Source of the DNA: Kitasatospora xanthocidica | GTDB taxonomy: Bacteria > Actinomycetota > Actinomycetes > Streptomycetales > Streptomycetaceae | Direction: 5' to 3' | DNA: 35,275 nucleotides | NCBI RefSeq assembly: GCF_014656195.1 | Contig: NZ_BNBY01000052.1 | Span: forward strand, 1 to 35,275 | Shown here: positions 18,783 to 26,756 of the stretch, piece by piece | How the letters are laid out: every line of letters starts with the position of its first letter | Numbering within the stretch: position 1 is the first letter of the stretch | Translations under genes and position numbers: made by a program | Notes under the pieces: generated by a model | Told to the model about the DNA's origin: nothing | Database searches by the model: none | The model's input: only the letters and a program-made list of their open reading frames with translations

Positions 18783-19922
18783 GTTATGGCACCCGCCGAG
18801 GACGTCGGGCCGTTCGGGGACGGCACGCACACCGGGGCCCGGCCCCCCGGGATCGAGCACCACCTGGACCGGCTCTGCCCGCCCTCCCCCGGCGGACTGG
18901 ACGTCTGGCTCCCCGGCGGGCACGACCGCGGCCTGTCCGCCGGCACCGCGCACGCCCTCGACCGGCGCCTGCACCGGGCCCTCGCGGAACCCGTCCGGCA
19001 CATGGTGGACGCGGGCGGCCGACGCTGGCGCCCCACCCTGCTGATGAGCATCGTCGACCTGCTCGGCGGCGACGGCGAGCGCTTCGGCGTCCTCGCGGCC
19101 GCCCTCGAACTCGCCCACACCGGCTCACTGGTGGTCGACGACGTCCAGGACGGCTCGGCCGTGCGCCGCGCGAAGCCCGCCGCCCACGCGGTGTACGGCG
19201 TGCCCGTCGCCCTCACCGCGGGCACCTGCGCCTACTTCGCCTTCGACCGGGCCATCGCCCTGTCCGCCCCCGACGAACCCGCGCTGCAGGGCCGGATGCG
19301 CGAGGTCCTGCTCGCGGCCCTGCGCGCGGCCCACGCCGGACAGGCCCTCGACGTCCAGGGCCACCGCCGCGAGATGGACCACGCCCTCGCCACCGGCGAC
19401 AACGGCCCGCTGCTGGAGCTGGTCCTCGCCACCCACCGGCTGAAGTCCGGGGCCCTGGTGGGCGCCTGCTGCCAGATCGCCGCGATCGCCGCCGGCGCCG
19501 ACGCCGCGCTGGGCACGGCGCTGCTGCACTGGGGGACGGCGCTCGGCACCGCCTACCAGATCGCCGACGACGTCGCCGACCTGCGCGGCGTCACCGACCC
19601 GGACGGCACCCCCACCAAGCAGGTCGCCGAGGACCTGCGCGGCGGCAAGGTCACCCTGCCGCTGGCCCACGCAGTCACCCTGCTCCCCCGGCCCGCCGCC
19701 CTGTGGGCCACCGTCCGCGACGGCGAGGCCACCGAGGCCGAGGTCAACGCCGCCCGCCACGCCCTGCTGGAGTGCGGCGCCGCCACCGCGAGCGAGCACG
19801 ACGCCGACCGCCTCTGCACCGACGCCTGGCACGCCCTCGAACCCCTGCTCCCACCCACCCCCGACACCGCCCGCCTGCACGCCGCCGGCCACCACGCCGT
19901 CCGCGCCCGCCGCCCGGCCTGA
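18780..19922 (+). CDS. Polyprenyl (trans-isoprenyl) diphosphate synthase
   Basis: 380 residues from ATG at 18780; in-frame sequence further upstream lies in the MITE-like element and is not counted. Class I trans-prenyltransferase: the first Asp-rich motif is DDVQD (Asp120-Asp124) in SLVVDDVQDGSAVRR and the second is DDVAD (Asp263-Asp267) in YQIADDVADLRG, both binding diphosphate through Mg2+. GGKVTLPLAHAV is the conserved region after the second motif. These enzymes condense isopentenyl diphosphate with allylic primers to give C10-C50 chains; the product length is not predictable here. The normal SLVHDD is SLVVDD. No terpene cyclase or carotenoid gene is adjacent, so its pathway is unknown. 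It converges on the next gene. Confidence 0.9.
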   Translation: MVMAPAEDVGPFGDGTHTGARPPGIEHHLDRLCPPSPGGLDVWLPGGHDRGLSAGTAHALDRRLHRALAEPVRHMVDAGGRRWRPTLLMSIVDLLGGDGERFGVLAAALELAHTGSLVVDDVQDGSAVRRAKPAAHAVYGVPVALTAGTCAYFAFDRAIALSAPDEPALQGRMREVLLAALRAAHAGQALDVQGHRREMDHALATGDNGPLLELVLATHRLKSGALVGACCQIAAIAAGADAALGTALLHWGTALGTAYQIADDVADLRGVTDPDGTPTKQVAEDLRGGKVTLPLAHAVTLLPRPAALWATVRDGEATEAEVNAARHALLECGAATASEHDADRLCTDAWHALEPLLPPTPDTARLHAAGHHAVRARRPA

Positions 19923-19944
19923 CCGGGCGTCACGCGCACCCGGT
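19922..19944. terminator. Short hairpin between convergent genes, possible terminator
   Basis: ACCGGG (19922-19927) pairs with CCCGGT (19939-19944) across an 11-nt loop in the 21-bp gap between two convergent genes. The stem is only 6 bp, so it is a weak candidate. Confidence 0.3.
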
Positions 19945-20486
19945 TACCAGCGGACCTCGATCGAGTGGCCGGTGACGGTGGGGTTCTTGATCGCGTTGGG
20001 CACCCCCGCACCGGGCGGTTTTGTACTGACGTGCACGTAGTACGTGACGCCGCGCGTCAGCGGCATGTCGACGAGGTGGCGGAACTCCTGCGCGGTCGAG
20101 GTGAAGGTGGTCCGGGGGAAGGCGTACGGGCCGCCGGCCGGGTAGGCGTACACGCTGCCCGCCGTGAGCCAGAGGTAGACGGTGGCCGGGGCGGGCGTGG
20201 CGGCCTTGACCGAGGCCATCAGATAGAGGTCGTCGCCGTCGCGCAGGTAGCAGGCCGCCTCGGTGACGTTCGGGTCCTCGGGCGTGGGCTGCGCCGCCGC
20301 GCAGACCGGACCGGGCTTGCCCGCCGAGGGGGCGGGGCCGCTTGCCGCCGCCCCGCCGTCACCACCGTGCCGAGGCCCCGTCAGGGCGGACAGGCTGACG
20401 GCCACGAGCCCGATCAGAGCAAGGGCGCCGAGCACCAGGATGGTCGGGTTCCTGCTGTCGCCCGTCCGGACGTTGACCTGTGTCAC
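19944..20486 (-). CDS. Membrane-anchored extracytoplasmic protein of unknown function
   Basis: 180 residues. A short cytoplasmic N-terminus (RNP) is followed by one transmembrane segment (PTILVLGALALIGLVAVSLSA, about residues 14-34), a Gly/Pro/Ala-rich linker and a ~120-residue domain rich in Tyr, Thr and Val with two Cys residues (CAAA and ACYLRDGD) that may form a disulfide outside the cell. The strand-rich pattern (YLWLTAGSVYAY, GVTYYVHVSTKP, GHSIEVRW) suggests a beta-sandwich. I do not recognise the family. It starts 36 bp after the preceding gene on the same strand and is probably co-transcribed with it. Confidence 0.75.
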   Translation of the reverse strand: MTQVNVRTGDSRNPTILVLGALALIGLVAVSLSALTGPRHGGDGGAAASGPAPSAGKPGPVCAAAQPTPEDPNVTEAACYLRDGDDLYLMASVKAATPAPATVYLWLTAGSVYAYPAGGPYAFPRTTFTSTAQEFRHLVDMPLTRGVTYYVHVSTKPPGAGVPNAIKNPTVTGHSIEVRW

Positions 20487-20522
20487 CGGCTCCCGCGCCT
20501 CGCCGACAGTGCCCGGTGGCAG

Positions 20523-20912
20523 TCAAAACCCGTTCGCGGCGTTGATCGCCGCGGACAGGGCCGCGACGATCGCGGGGGCGCCACCCGAGCCGACCAGGAA
20601 CTGCCGGGCGGCTGCCAGCTTGCCCTGCGCGGCCTGTCCGTCGGGGTCCGGCCCGGTCACCGCCGCAGCCGCTTCCTGGAGCTGCGTTTCCAGGCTGCCG
20701 GCGACGGCCTCGGTGAGGGCACCGCTGCTGCGGGCCCGGCCGATCTCCTCCGCCACTGCGGCGAGCGCTGCCCGGAGGGCGTCCTGGCCCGCCGCCCCCG
20801 CGCCGATGACGATCCCACCGTTCTCGAAGTGGTTGACGGTGTCGACCTTCTCGTAGGTGTTCTCGTGGTTGTGGAAGTCACCGCCGTGCAGCGACAGCTT
20901 GTTGATCTTCAC
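20523..20912 (-). CDS. Small protein of unknown function with a His/Asn-rich head
   Basis: 129 residues from GTG at 20912, with AGGGGGAC about 5 nt before it. Two parts are visible: residues 1-40, with a polar beta-type stretch rich in His, Asn and Glu (GGDFHNHENTYEKVDTVNHF) ending in GGIVIGAGAAG, and residues 42-129, an Ala-rich helical region (ALRAALAAVAEEIGRA, then GKLAAARQFLVGSGG). No signal peptide or membrane segment. The Asn/His head before a Gly-rich hydrophobic patch is reminiscent of short assembly motifs of bacterial signalling proteins, but that is a weak resemblance. It precedes the membrane-anchored protein by 36 bp, so the two likely work together. No family recognised. Confidence 0.7.
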   Translation of the reverse strand: MKINKLSLHGGDFHNHENTYEKVDTVNHFENGGIVIGAGAAGQDALRAALAAVAEEIGRARSSGALTEAVAGSLETQLQEAAAAVTGPDPDGQAAQGKLAAARQFLVGSGGAPAIVAALSAAINAANGF

Positions 20913-21040
20913 CGGTCCCCCTGCGAGCGAGGTGGGTGCGGTGCGCACCCCCGTCCGGACATTGGCGTCACGAGGACCAACGACGCGCCGGCGCCCACGG
21001 TTACGAACGAACGGGTCCCGGCGCGGTCGAGCGGGATCCG

Positions 21041-22312
21041 CTACGCCTGCCCGGCGGGTGAACCGGCGGGTGTCGGGTGGGCCGTGTCGTGGTCCGGGTG
21101 GCGGCGGGTGCGCTCCGCCCAGGCGGCCAGCGGCGGGCCGGCCGCGCCCAGTGCCGCGAAGAAGGCGCCGAGCAGCAGCCAGCCCGCGTGGCCGAGGCCG
21201 AGGACCGCCGTCGTGAGGACCACCGGCGCCAGGGCCTGCCCGGCGTTGAAGCCGACGCCCCAGAAGCCCTGGTACTGGCCCTGGGCGTGGTCGGGGGCGA
21301 GGCCGAAGCCGAGCGCGTAGCCGCCGGAGGACTCCCACACCTCGCCGAGGCTGTGCACGACGACGGCGAGCACGGCGAGCACCGGCGCGGTCCACGCCGG
21401 GACGTCCGCGGTCAGGGCCATCAGCGGGCAGCTGACCAGGAAGCACAGCCCGGCGAGGCGGAACGCCCGGCCGCCCTGACGCGGCGTCTCCACCCGGGAG
21501 CCGATCCGGCTCTGCAGCAGGACGCACACCCCGCTGTTGACCGCGTAGACCGCCGCCACCGTCCAGCGGGGCGCGTCGGTGTGGGCGGAGAGCCAGATCG
21601 GCAGCAGCAGGGAGACGGTCTGGTACTGCAGGCCCATCGCGCCGTAGAGCGCGACGAAGGTCACGAACGGCCGGTCGGACAGCACCGCCGCCCGGTGGTG
21701 CTCCGCGGGCCGGGGCAGCGGCCGGTAGTTCGGGAGGCCGCCCAGGGCGATCAGCCCGGCGCAGGCGAAGCTGGCGGCATTGGCGAGGATCAGCGCGGTG
21801 TACGCCTGGCGGGTGCCGGCCGCGACGGCGACGGCGGCACCGAGGGTGCCCAGCACCACACCGAGGTTGACGAAGGTACGGAGCCTCGCCCGGAACGCGG
21901 CCGGGCGTTCACCGCCCGCCCGGGCGATCAGCGCACCGCCCGCGGCGCCCGCGGCCGTCGCCGCCAGCCGGTCCAGGGTGGCGACGAGCGTGAAGGTGGC
22001 CCAGTCGTCGATGAGGACGAACCCGGCCATCGTCGCGGCCTGCACCGCGAGTGCCCACAGCCAGACCGTGCGCGGCCCGTACCGGTCGGCCAGGTTGCCC
22101 GCCGGGACCCCGGCCAGCAGGCCGACCAGCCCCGCGATCGTGAGGCCGACCCCGACCCGGGCGGCGGGCAGGTGCACCACCAGCGTGAAGTAGAGCACCG
22201 AGGCGGTGTTGAACAGCCCGTTGCCCACCCGGCTGACGAAGCTCGCCAGGATCAGGGCCCGCTGCGGACCGCCCCGCGCCGCCCAGCCCGAGACCGTGCT
22301 CTTCCCGATCAT
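21041..22312 (-). CDS. MFS transporter (12-TM drug/metabolite exporter type)
   Basis: 423 residues, the normal size of a 12-helix major facilitator. The N-terminal half has the signature after TM2, GNLADRYGPRTVW, and hydrophobic segments continue throughout (ALILASFVSRVGNGLF, VGVGLTIAGLVGLLAG, VWLWALAVQAATMAGFVLI, WTAPVLAVLAVVVHSL, LAPVVLTTAVLGLGHAGWLL). Inner-membrane secondary transporter driven by proton motive force; the substrate is not readable. Start is ATG at 22312, without a strong ribosome-binding site. It lies 128 bp upstream of the unrecognised small-gene pair on the same strand, which could belong to the same transcript. It might export a metabolite but is 6 kb from the NRPS genes, so a link is not supported. 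Confidence 0.88.
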   Translation of the reverse strand: MIGKSTVSGWAARGGPQRALILASFVSRVGNGLFNTASVLYFTLVVHLPAARVGVGLTIAGLVGLLAGVPAGNLADRYGPRTVWLWALAVQAATMAGFVLIDDWATFTLVATLDRLAATAAGAAGGALIARAGGERPAAFRARLRTFVNLGVVLGTLGAAVAVAAGTRQAYTALILANAASFACAGLIALGGLPNYRPLPRPAEHHRAAVLSDRPFVTFVALYGAMGLQYQTVSLLLPIWLSAHTDAPRWTVAAVYAVNSGVCVLLQSRIGSRVETPRQGGRAFRLAGLCFLVSCPLMALTADVPAWTAPVLAVLAVVVHSLGEVWESSGGYALGFGLAPDHAQGQYQGFWGVGFNAGQALAPVVLTTAVLGLGHAGWLLLGAFFAALGAAGPPLAAWAERTRRHPDHDTAHPTPAGSPAGQA

Positions 22313-22353
22313 GCGGAACAGGCTAACAACGCCCCGGAAGAGGCCGACCGGTA

Positions 22354-22379
22354 GGGCTGCCGCCCGGCGGCGGCAGCCC
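22354..22379. terminator. Hairpin terminator downstream of the beta-helix protein gene
   Basis: Perfect 11-bp stem GGGCTGCCGCC / GGCGGCAGCCC with a 4-nt loop, 18 bp beyond the stop of the - strand gene ending at 22397 and before the next - strand start (22312). Confidence 0.75.
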
Positions 22380-22396
22380 CTCGGGCCCCGGTCCGG

Positions 22397-24649
22397 CTAC
22401 GGGTAGGCCGTCACCGTCGACGGGGTGGTCGAGGTGCCGGAGGTGGCGGCGCCGGTGGTGTCGACGACGTGGTTGTACTGGCCCTTGCCGCCGAGCGAGA
22501 CGACCAGCAGGTCGTGGAACCGCACGCCCGCCCGGGTCGGTGCCTCGAAGCCGTGGTCCATCCGGATGGTGGGGTCCACGTTGAAGTAGCAGTAGCTGCC
22601 GAGGCCCCAGCCCTCGTGGGCGGTGACGGTGTCGTCCACCTTGTAGGCGGCGTAGCCCAGGGTGGGGCCGTTCTGGATCGCCGCCTGGTTCGGGGCGTCG
22701 TAGGCCTTCTCGTTCTGGAAGAAGATCGTGCGGCCGCGTTCGCCGGACCACTCGACGTCGTACTTCTTGAAGTGCTCGACGAACAGCCCGGTGCCGAGCA
22801 CGTCGGCGCCGCGGACCAGCAGGCCGTAGTCGGCGGGGTTGACGTCCCAGCCGACGCCGGTGCCGTGGTCGGCCCGCCAGATCCAGGTGTGGTCGACGAT
22901 CACGTCGTTGCTGTTGACGACGATGCCGGCGGTGGTGGAGCCCCCGCCCGCGCCGCCGACCCGGACGAACACGTCCTGCAGGGTGGTCGGGTCGGCGGCG
23001 TGGCCGCCCCGGGCGCCGTCCGGGCCGACCTGGACGAGGGCGGAGGAGCGGACCGGACCGGCGTCGACGAGCAGACCGGCGAGCCGTACCCCGTCGACGT
23101 CGGCGACCTGGACGGCCGTCACCCCGTTGTCGGGCACCAGGGTCGCCAGGCCGAGGCCGAGCACCACGGTGTCGGGCCGGGTGACCGCGATCGGCCGGTC
23201 CAGGTGGTAGACCCCGGGGGTGAAGAGCAGGTCGAGCCCCTGGGCCAGCGCCGCGTTGACGGTCGCGGCGGTGGCGCCGGGCTTCACCACGTAGAAGCGG
23301 CTGAGCGGGCGCGACTCGCCCTGCGCGGCGCCGTCCCAGGAGACGCCGCGGGCGTTGGTGCGCTTGACCGGGACGAACACCTTGTAGTCGGCGCCGTCCA
23401 GGTAGAGGAAGGGCTTCTCTCGGGAGATCGGCGTGGTGTCCAGGGTGGTGTAGGGCGGGTCGGGGAAGCTCTGGGCCGGTGCGCCCTGGACGCCGGAGAA
23501 GACCTGGTTCCAGACGCCGTTGCTGAAGCCGCCGATCGCGCTGTCCCGGGTGTACCACTGCTGCTGGGAGTGGTTGCCGACGCTGCCGTCGATCCTGCTG
23601 TCCGCGATGTAGCCGCCGCTGGCCCAGCCGTACCCGGCGGGCGAGAGCTCGAGGCCGCCGCGCACGTGCATCCGGCGGAACGGGGCCGCCTGGGCGACCG
23701 CCCAGCGGTCGGTGCCGCTGACCGGGGTGAGGGCGAGGTTCTCGGCGGAGCGCCAGAAGTTCTGCGTCGCGTTGCCGTTGAACCAGCCTGCGTCGACGGT
23801 GACGTCCCCGTTGATCGTGGTGTCGTCGGGCCTGAGACCGAGACCGGCGACGGAGGTGTAGAAGCCGAGCTGGACGTTGAGGTTGCCGTAGCTGCCCGGC
23901 TTGAAGAGCAGCGCGTAGCGCTCGGGGCCGAACTGGTTGGCCTCCTGCTGCTTGAACACCCGGTCCACGGTGGCCTGGATGCCGGGCGTCGAGGGGTCGA
24001 AGACGAGCACGTTGGGCCCGAGGTCGCCGCCGCCCTGGACCGGCGGCACGTCGGAGGTGTTCACCTGGAACTCCCACAGGGAGTAGCCCCAGGCGGTGGC
24101 CCGGGCGAGCCCGGTCAGCCGGACGTAGCGGCCGCTCCCGGCGAGCGGGACGGTCTCGGTGCCGCCGGCCCCGCTGTCGGTGCTGTACAGGGTGCGCCAG
24201 GCCGCGCCGTCGTCCGAGACCTCGATCCGGTACGAACGCCCGTACGCGGTCTCCCAGGTGAGTACGGCCCGGCAGACCTGGCGGACCGCGCCGAGGTCGA
24301 CCTGGAGCCACTGGGGGTCGCTGAAGGCGGAGGACCAGCGGGTGCCGGGGTCGCCGTCCACGGCCGAGGCGGCCGGCGTGCCCGCGCTCTCCGCGCTGGA
24401 GGCGGTGGCCGGGCGGCCCCTGGCGGCGTTGTCGGTGCCGCAGTCGGCGGCGGCCGCGGCGGCCGGTCCGGCCGGGGCGGGCCGTGGACCGGCGGCGCCG
24501 GCCGGGACCGGCACCGCCAGGACGGACACGAGGAACAGGAGCAGGCCCAGGACCGCCCCCGGTGCCGTGCGCGGGCGGGCCGGCGTGGGCGGGCAGGCTG
24601 ACGTGCGCGGGCGGGCCGGCGTGCGCGGCCGGGCTGAAGAACGCCTCAT
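22397..24649 (-). CDS. Secreted protein with F5/8 type C (CBM32-like) domain and parallel beta-helix
   Basis: 750 residues, ATG at 24649 with AGGGA 7 nt before it. The first ~30 residues are an Arg/Pro-rich run with repeated ARPRT, then a hydrophobic signal segment (VLGLLLFLVSVLAVPVPAGAAG). Residues ~65-200 form a discoidin/F5/8 type C domain (NAARGRPATASSAE, DGDPGTRWSS, WLQVDLGAV, YRIEVSDDGAAW, RYVRLTG), usually carbohydrate-binding. The remainder, from GPNVLVFDPSTPGIQATVD, has the repetitive strand pattern of pectate-lyase-like beta-helix proteins (TTINGDVTVDAGW, VVLGLGLATLVPDNG, AGIVVNSNDVIVDHTWIW). Related streptomycete proteins are loosely labelled F5/8-domain proteins or GH55-like; the catalytic residues are not evident to me. 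It probably acts on an extracellular polysaccharide. A ROK repressor gene lies directly upstream and a shared palindrome precedes both. Confidence 0.85.
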   Translation of the reverse strand: MRRSSARPRTPARPRTSACPPTPARPRTAPGAVLGLLLFLVSVLAVPVPAGAAGPRPAPAGPAAAAAADCGTDNAARGRPATASSAESAGTPAASAVDGDPGTRWSSAFSDPQWLQVDLGAVRQVCRAVLTWETAYGRSYRIEVSDDGAAWRTLYSTDSGAGGTETVPLAGSGRYVRLTGLARATAWGYSLWEFQVNTSDVPPVQGGGDLGPNVLVFDPSTPGIQATVDRVFKQQEANQFGPERYALLFKPGSYGNLNVQLGFYTSVAGLGLRPDDTTINGDVTVDAGWFNGNATQNFWRSAENLALTPVSGTDRWAVAQAAPFRRMHVRGGLELSPAGYGWASGGYIADSRIDGSVGNHSQQQWYTRDSAIGGFSNGVWNQVFSGVQGAPAQSFPDPPYTTLDTTPISREKPFLYLDGADYKVFVPVKRTNARGVSWDGAAQGESRPLSRFYVVKPGATAATVNAALAQGLDLLFTPGVYHLDRPIAVTRPDTVVLGLGLATLVPDNGVTAVQVADVDGVRLAGLLVDAGPVRSSALVQVGPDGARGGHAADPTTLQDVFVRVGGAGGGSTTAGIVVNSNDVIVDHTWIWRADHGTGVGWDVNPADYGLLVRGADVLGTGLFVEHFKKYDVEWSGERGRTIFFQNEKAYDAPNQAAIQNGPTLGYAAYKVDDTVTAHEGWGLGSYCYFNVDPTIRMDHGFEAPTRAGVRFHDLLVVSLGGKGQYNHVVDTTGAATSGTSTTPSTVTAYP
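24566..24623 (-). repeat. Two copies of a 22-bp direct repeat in the signal-peptide region
   Basis: The same 22 bp occur at 24566-24587 and 24602-24623, 36 bp (12 codons) apart, encoding the duplicated ARPRT segments ahead of the signal-sequence hydrophobic core. A probable recent in-frame duplication. Confidence 0.7.
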
Positions 24650-24798
24650 CGGCAGGTCCCTAGGTGAGGTGGGTGGGGGTGCCGGTGGCGCGCGGCGGCG
24701 GCCCGTGGGGGGATCGCCTCACCGGGCGGTCGGGGGCCCACCGGGATCGACTCGGGGACGCCGCCCGGGCGCCTGGCCCGGGGCCGTCCCTGACCGGG

Positions 24799-24828
24799 AG
24801 TCTCAGGCCGCCGCCGTGTACTTGTCAA
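24799..24828 (-). promoter_or_regulatory. Promoter of the beta-helix protein gene
   Basis: On the - strand a perfect TTGACA (24828-24823) is followed after 18 bp by GAGACT (24804-24799), giving a start near 24792 and a leader of about 140 nt. The palindrome at 24844-24862 lies 16 bp upstream of the -35. Confidence 0.6.
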
Positions 24829-24843
24829 CCCGTTCCGTGTGCT

Positions 24844-24862
24844 TAGCTCACGCCGTGAACTA
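24844..24862. promoter_or_regulatory. Candidate ROK operator 1 (shared palindrome)
   Basis: TAG-C-TCACG-C-CGTGA-A-CTA: a 19-bp inverted repeat with one mismatched pair, containing the 13-mer CTCACGCCGTGAA that recurs at 26181. Its right end is the TAG stop codon of the ROK gene (24860-24862). It stands upstream of the beta-helix gene promoter. Confidence 0.6.
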
Positions 24863-26098
24863 TGCGCCGGCGTCGGTGAGATGCGAACGATCCGGCAGCC
24901 GCCCGCCGGAGTCCAGGAAGTCCGACAGCGGCAGGGTGGCGGCCCCCAGGGCGACCGCCTCCGGCCCCAGACTGCCGAGGACGATCAGCGCGTGCTCGTA
25001 CGGGAAGCGCAGCGCGTACCCGGTGGCCGCGGCGCGGATGCCGGGCAGCAGCCTGGGCCCCAGCAGCAGCCCCGCCCAGCCGCCGATCACGATCCGCTCC
25101 GGGTTGAACAGGTTGACCAGGTCGGCGATCCCCGCCCCCAGGTACTCGGCGGCCTCGTCGAGCAGCCCGACGGCCGCCGGGTCCCCCGCCTCGGCGGCCG
25201 CCAGCAGCGCCGCCAGTCCCGCCTTCTCGTCGCCGGGCGGCGCCGCGCCCCAGCGCTCCACCAGCGCCTCGGCCCCGACGTAGGCCTCCAGGCAGCCGCG
25301 GGCGCCGCAGCGGCAGCGCCGGCCGCCGACGTGCACCTTGGTGTGGCCCCACTCGCCCGCGCTGCTGCTCGCCCCCCGGTAGCGCGCGCCGTCGGCGATG
25401 ACGCAGGCGCCGACCCCGGAACCGACCAGCGCCACCACCGCGTGCCGGGCCCCGCGGCCGGCCCCGAACCACATCTCGGCCTGGCCCAGCGTCTTGGCGC
25501 CGTTGTCGACGAACAGCGGCAGCGCGGTACCGGCCCGCAGCAGCCGGCCGAGCGGCACGGCGTCCCAGCCGACGGCCTGACCGTGCACCACGATGCCCCG
25601 CCCGTCCGCGCCGGGGGCGCCCTGGTCGACGATGCCGGGCACCCCGACGCCGACACCGAGCACCGTCTCCGGCGCGGTGCCGGTGCGTTCGAGCACGTCG
25701 GCCAGCCCGGCGAGGATCAGCTCCACCACGTGGCCGGCGTCGCGGCCCCGGTCGGAGAGCGGCAGGTCGCGGGCGGCCAGTTCGGTGCGGGCCAGGTCGA
25801 ACAGGGCCACCCGGACCTGGGTCTCGCCCACGTCGACGCCCACCAGCCGGGCGCGGCCGGCGGCGACCCGGAGCATGGTCCGCGGCCGGCCGCCGTCGGA
25901 CCCGACCGAGCCGCACTCCTCGATCAGGCCGTCCGCCAGCAGCTCGCCGGTCACATTGCTGACCGACCCGGCGCTGAGCCCGGTGCGGGCGCCCAACTCC
26001 TGCCGGCTGAGCGGCCCGTCGAAGTACAGCCCGCGCAGCACGGTGGCCCGGCTGCCCGTGCGCAGGTCGCGCACCGTGTTCCCGCCTCGCCCGTGCAC
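24860..26098 (-). CDS. ROK-family transcriptional repressor
   Basis: 412 residues from GTG at 26098, chosen for the GGGAGG six to seven bases before it; the open frame continues to 26185 without such a site. An N-terminal winged helix (about residues 12-65: RATVLRGLYFDGPLSRQELG, SAGSVSNVTGELLADGLIEE) precedes a sugar-kinase-like ROK domain (VGVDVGETQVRVAL, GVGVGVPGIVD, FVDNGAKTLGQAE, GSGVGACV). The zinc-binding motif CRCGARGCLEAYVG is complete (CxCGxxGC). ROK repressors with this layout sense a sugar or sugar phosphate and control carbohydrate genes (family knowledge). Its stop codon sits in a palindrome also found 83 bp upstream of its own start, so autoregulation and control of the downstream secreted beta-helix protein are likely. 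Confidence 0.92.
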   Translation of the reverse strand: MHGRGGNTVRDLRTGSRATVLRGLYFDGPLSRQELGARTGLSAGSVSNVTGELLADGLIEECGSVGSDGGRPRTMLRVAAGRARLVGVDVGETQVRVALFDLARTELAARDLPLSDRGRDAGHVVELILAGLADVLERTGTAPETVLGVGVGVPGIVDQGAPGADGRGIVVHGQAVGWDAVPLGRLLRAGTALPLFVDNGAKTLGQAEMWFGAGRGARHAVVALVGSGVGACVIADGARYRGASSSAGEWGHTKVHVGGRRCRCGARGCLEAYVGAEALVERWGAAPPGDEKAGLAALLAAAEAGDPAAVGLLDEAAEYLGAGIADLVNLFNPERIVIGGWAGLLLGPRLLPGIRAAATGYALRFPYEHALIVLGSLGPEAVALGAATLPLSDFLDSGGRLPDRSHLTDAGA

Positions 26099-26180
26099 GG
26101 GCAACCCTCCCGTCGGTCCGTCACCCACGCCCGGGGCCCACTCTCCGGCCCCTTGGCGCTCGGCGGTCCCCAGCCGTCGT

Positions 26181-26193
26181 CTCACGCCGTGAA
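26181..26193. promoter_or_regulatory. Candidate ROK operator 2 (shared palindrome)
   Basis: CTCACGCCGTGAA, core TCACG-C-CGTGA a perfect palindrome, identical over 13 bp to the one at 24847-24859 and 83 bp upstream of the ROK start codon. Confidence 0.6.
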
Positions 26194-26273
26194 GTAAGCC
26201 GCTGCCCAGCGTACGTCCCGCCGCCCTCGGGAGGGGGTGCCCCCGTCGTGCCGCCCGTGGGCCGGGCCCCGGG

Positions 26274-26756
26274 TCAGCCGTCCCGGTGGAGGTCGCACTG
26301 CTGCTGGATGGCCGAGGGGCCGTCGCTGCTCACGATGGTGACCCTCGGCGGCGGGCCGGACTCGGCCGGGGCGTCGTCGGCGGTGCAGACCAGCTGCTGG
26401 ACGGCGGAGGCGGACAGCGAGGCGGCGGGCCAGGACAGCCGGAGGGTGACGGTGCCGGGCACGGCGGTGGCCTGGACCCGGCCGCCCGCGGGCAGCTCGC
26501 TGTACAGGCCGGTGTGCGCCTCGGCCCGGTCGGGCCCGGCGACCAGGGCGTCCAGGGTCCGCTGGAGGCCGTCGCGCTGGGCGCCGGGCCGGATGGTCAG
26601 CCGCAGGCCGTGCTGGTCGAGGAAGTAGAGCCGGGTGCCCGGCTGGACGCCGGTGGCCGCCCGCCCGCTCTTCACCGGGTCGGTGGTGGCGATCGAGCAG
26701 CCGCAGGCGAGCAGCAGCGCCGCGGTGACGGGGACCAGACGGTGGCGGACGGTCAC
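26274..26756 (-). CDS. GerMN-type lipoprotein coupled to a sensor kinase
   Basis: 160 residues from the GTG at 26756, which overlaps the kinase stop codon (GTGA). A lipoprotein signal is visible: RHRLVPVTAALLLACGCS, with lipobox LLAC placing the lipidated Cys at about residue 18. The mature part (LYFLDQHGLRLTIRPG through LVAGPDRAEAHTGLYSELPAGGRVQA to SASAVQQLVCT) fits the GerMN domain found in sporulation and envelope lipoproteins. By analogy with kinase-lipoprotein pairs such as MtrB-LpqB and CseC-CseA of actinobacteria it may modulate the kinase from the outer face of the membrane (inference). Two Cys residues (VCTADD, QQQCDL) could form a disulfide. Confidence 0.85.
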   Translation of the reverse strand: MTVRHRLVPVTAALLLACGCSIATTDPVKSGRAATGVQPGTRLYFLDQHGLRLTIRPGAQRDGLQRTLDALVAGPDRAEAHTGLYSELPAGGRVQATAVPGTVTLRLSWPAASLSASAVQQLVCTADDAPAESGPPPRVTIVSSDGPSAIQQQCDLHRDG

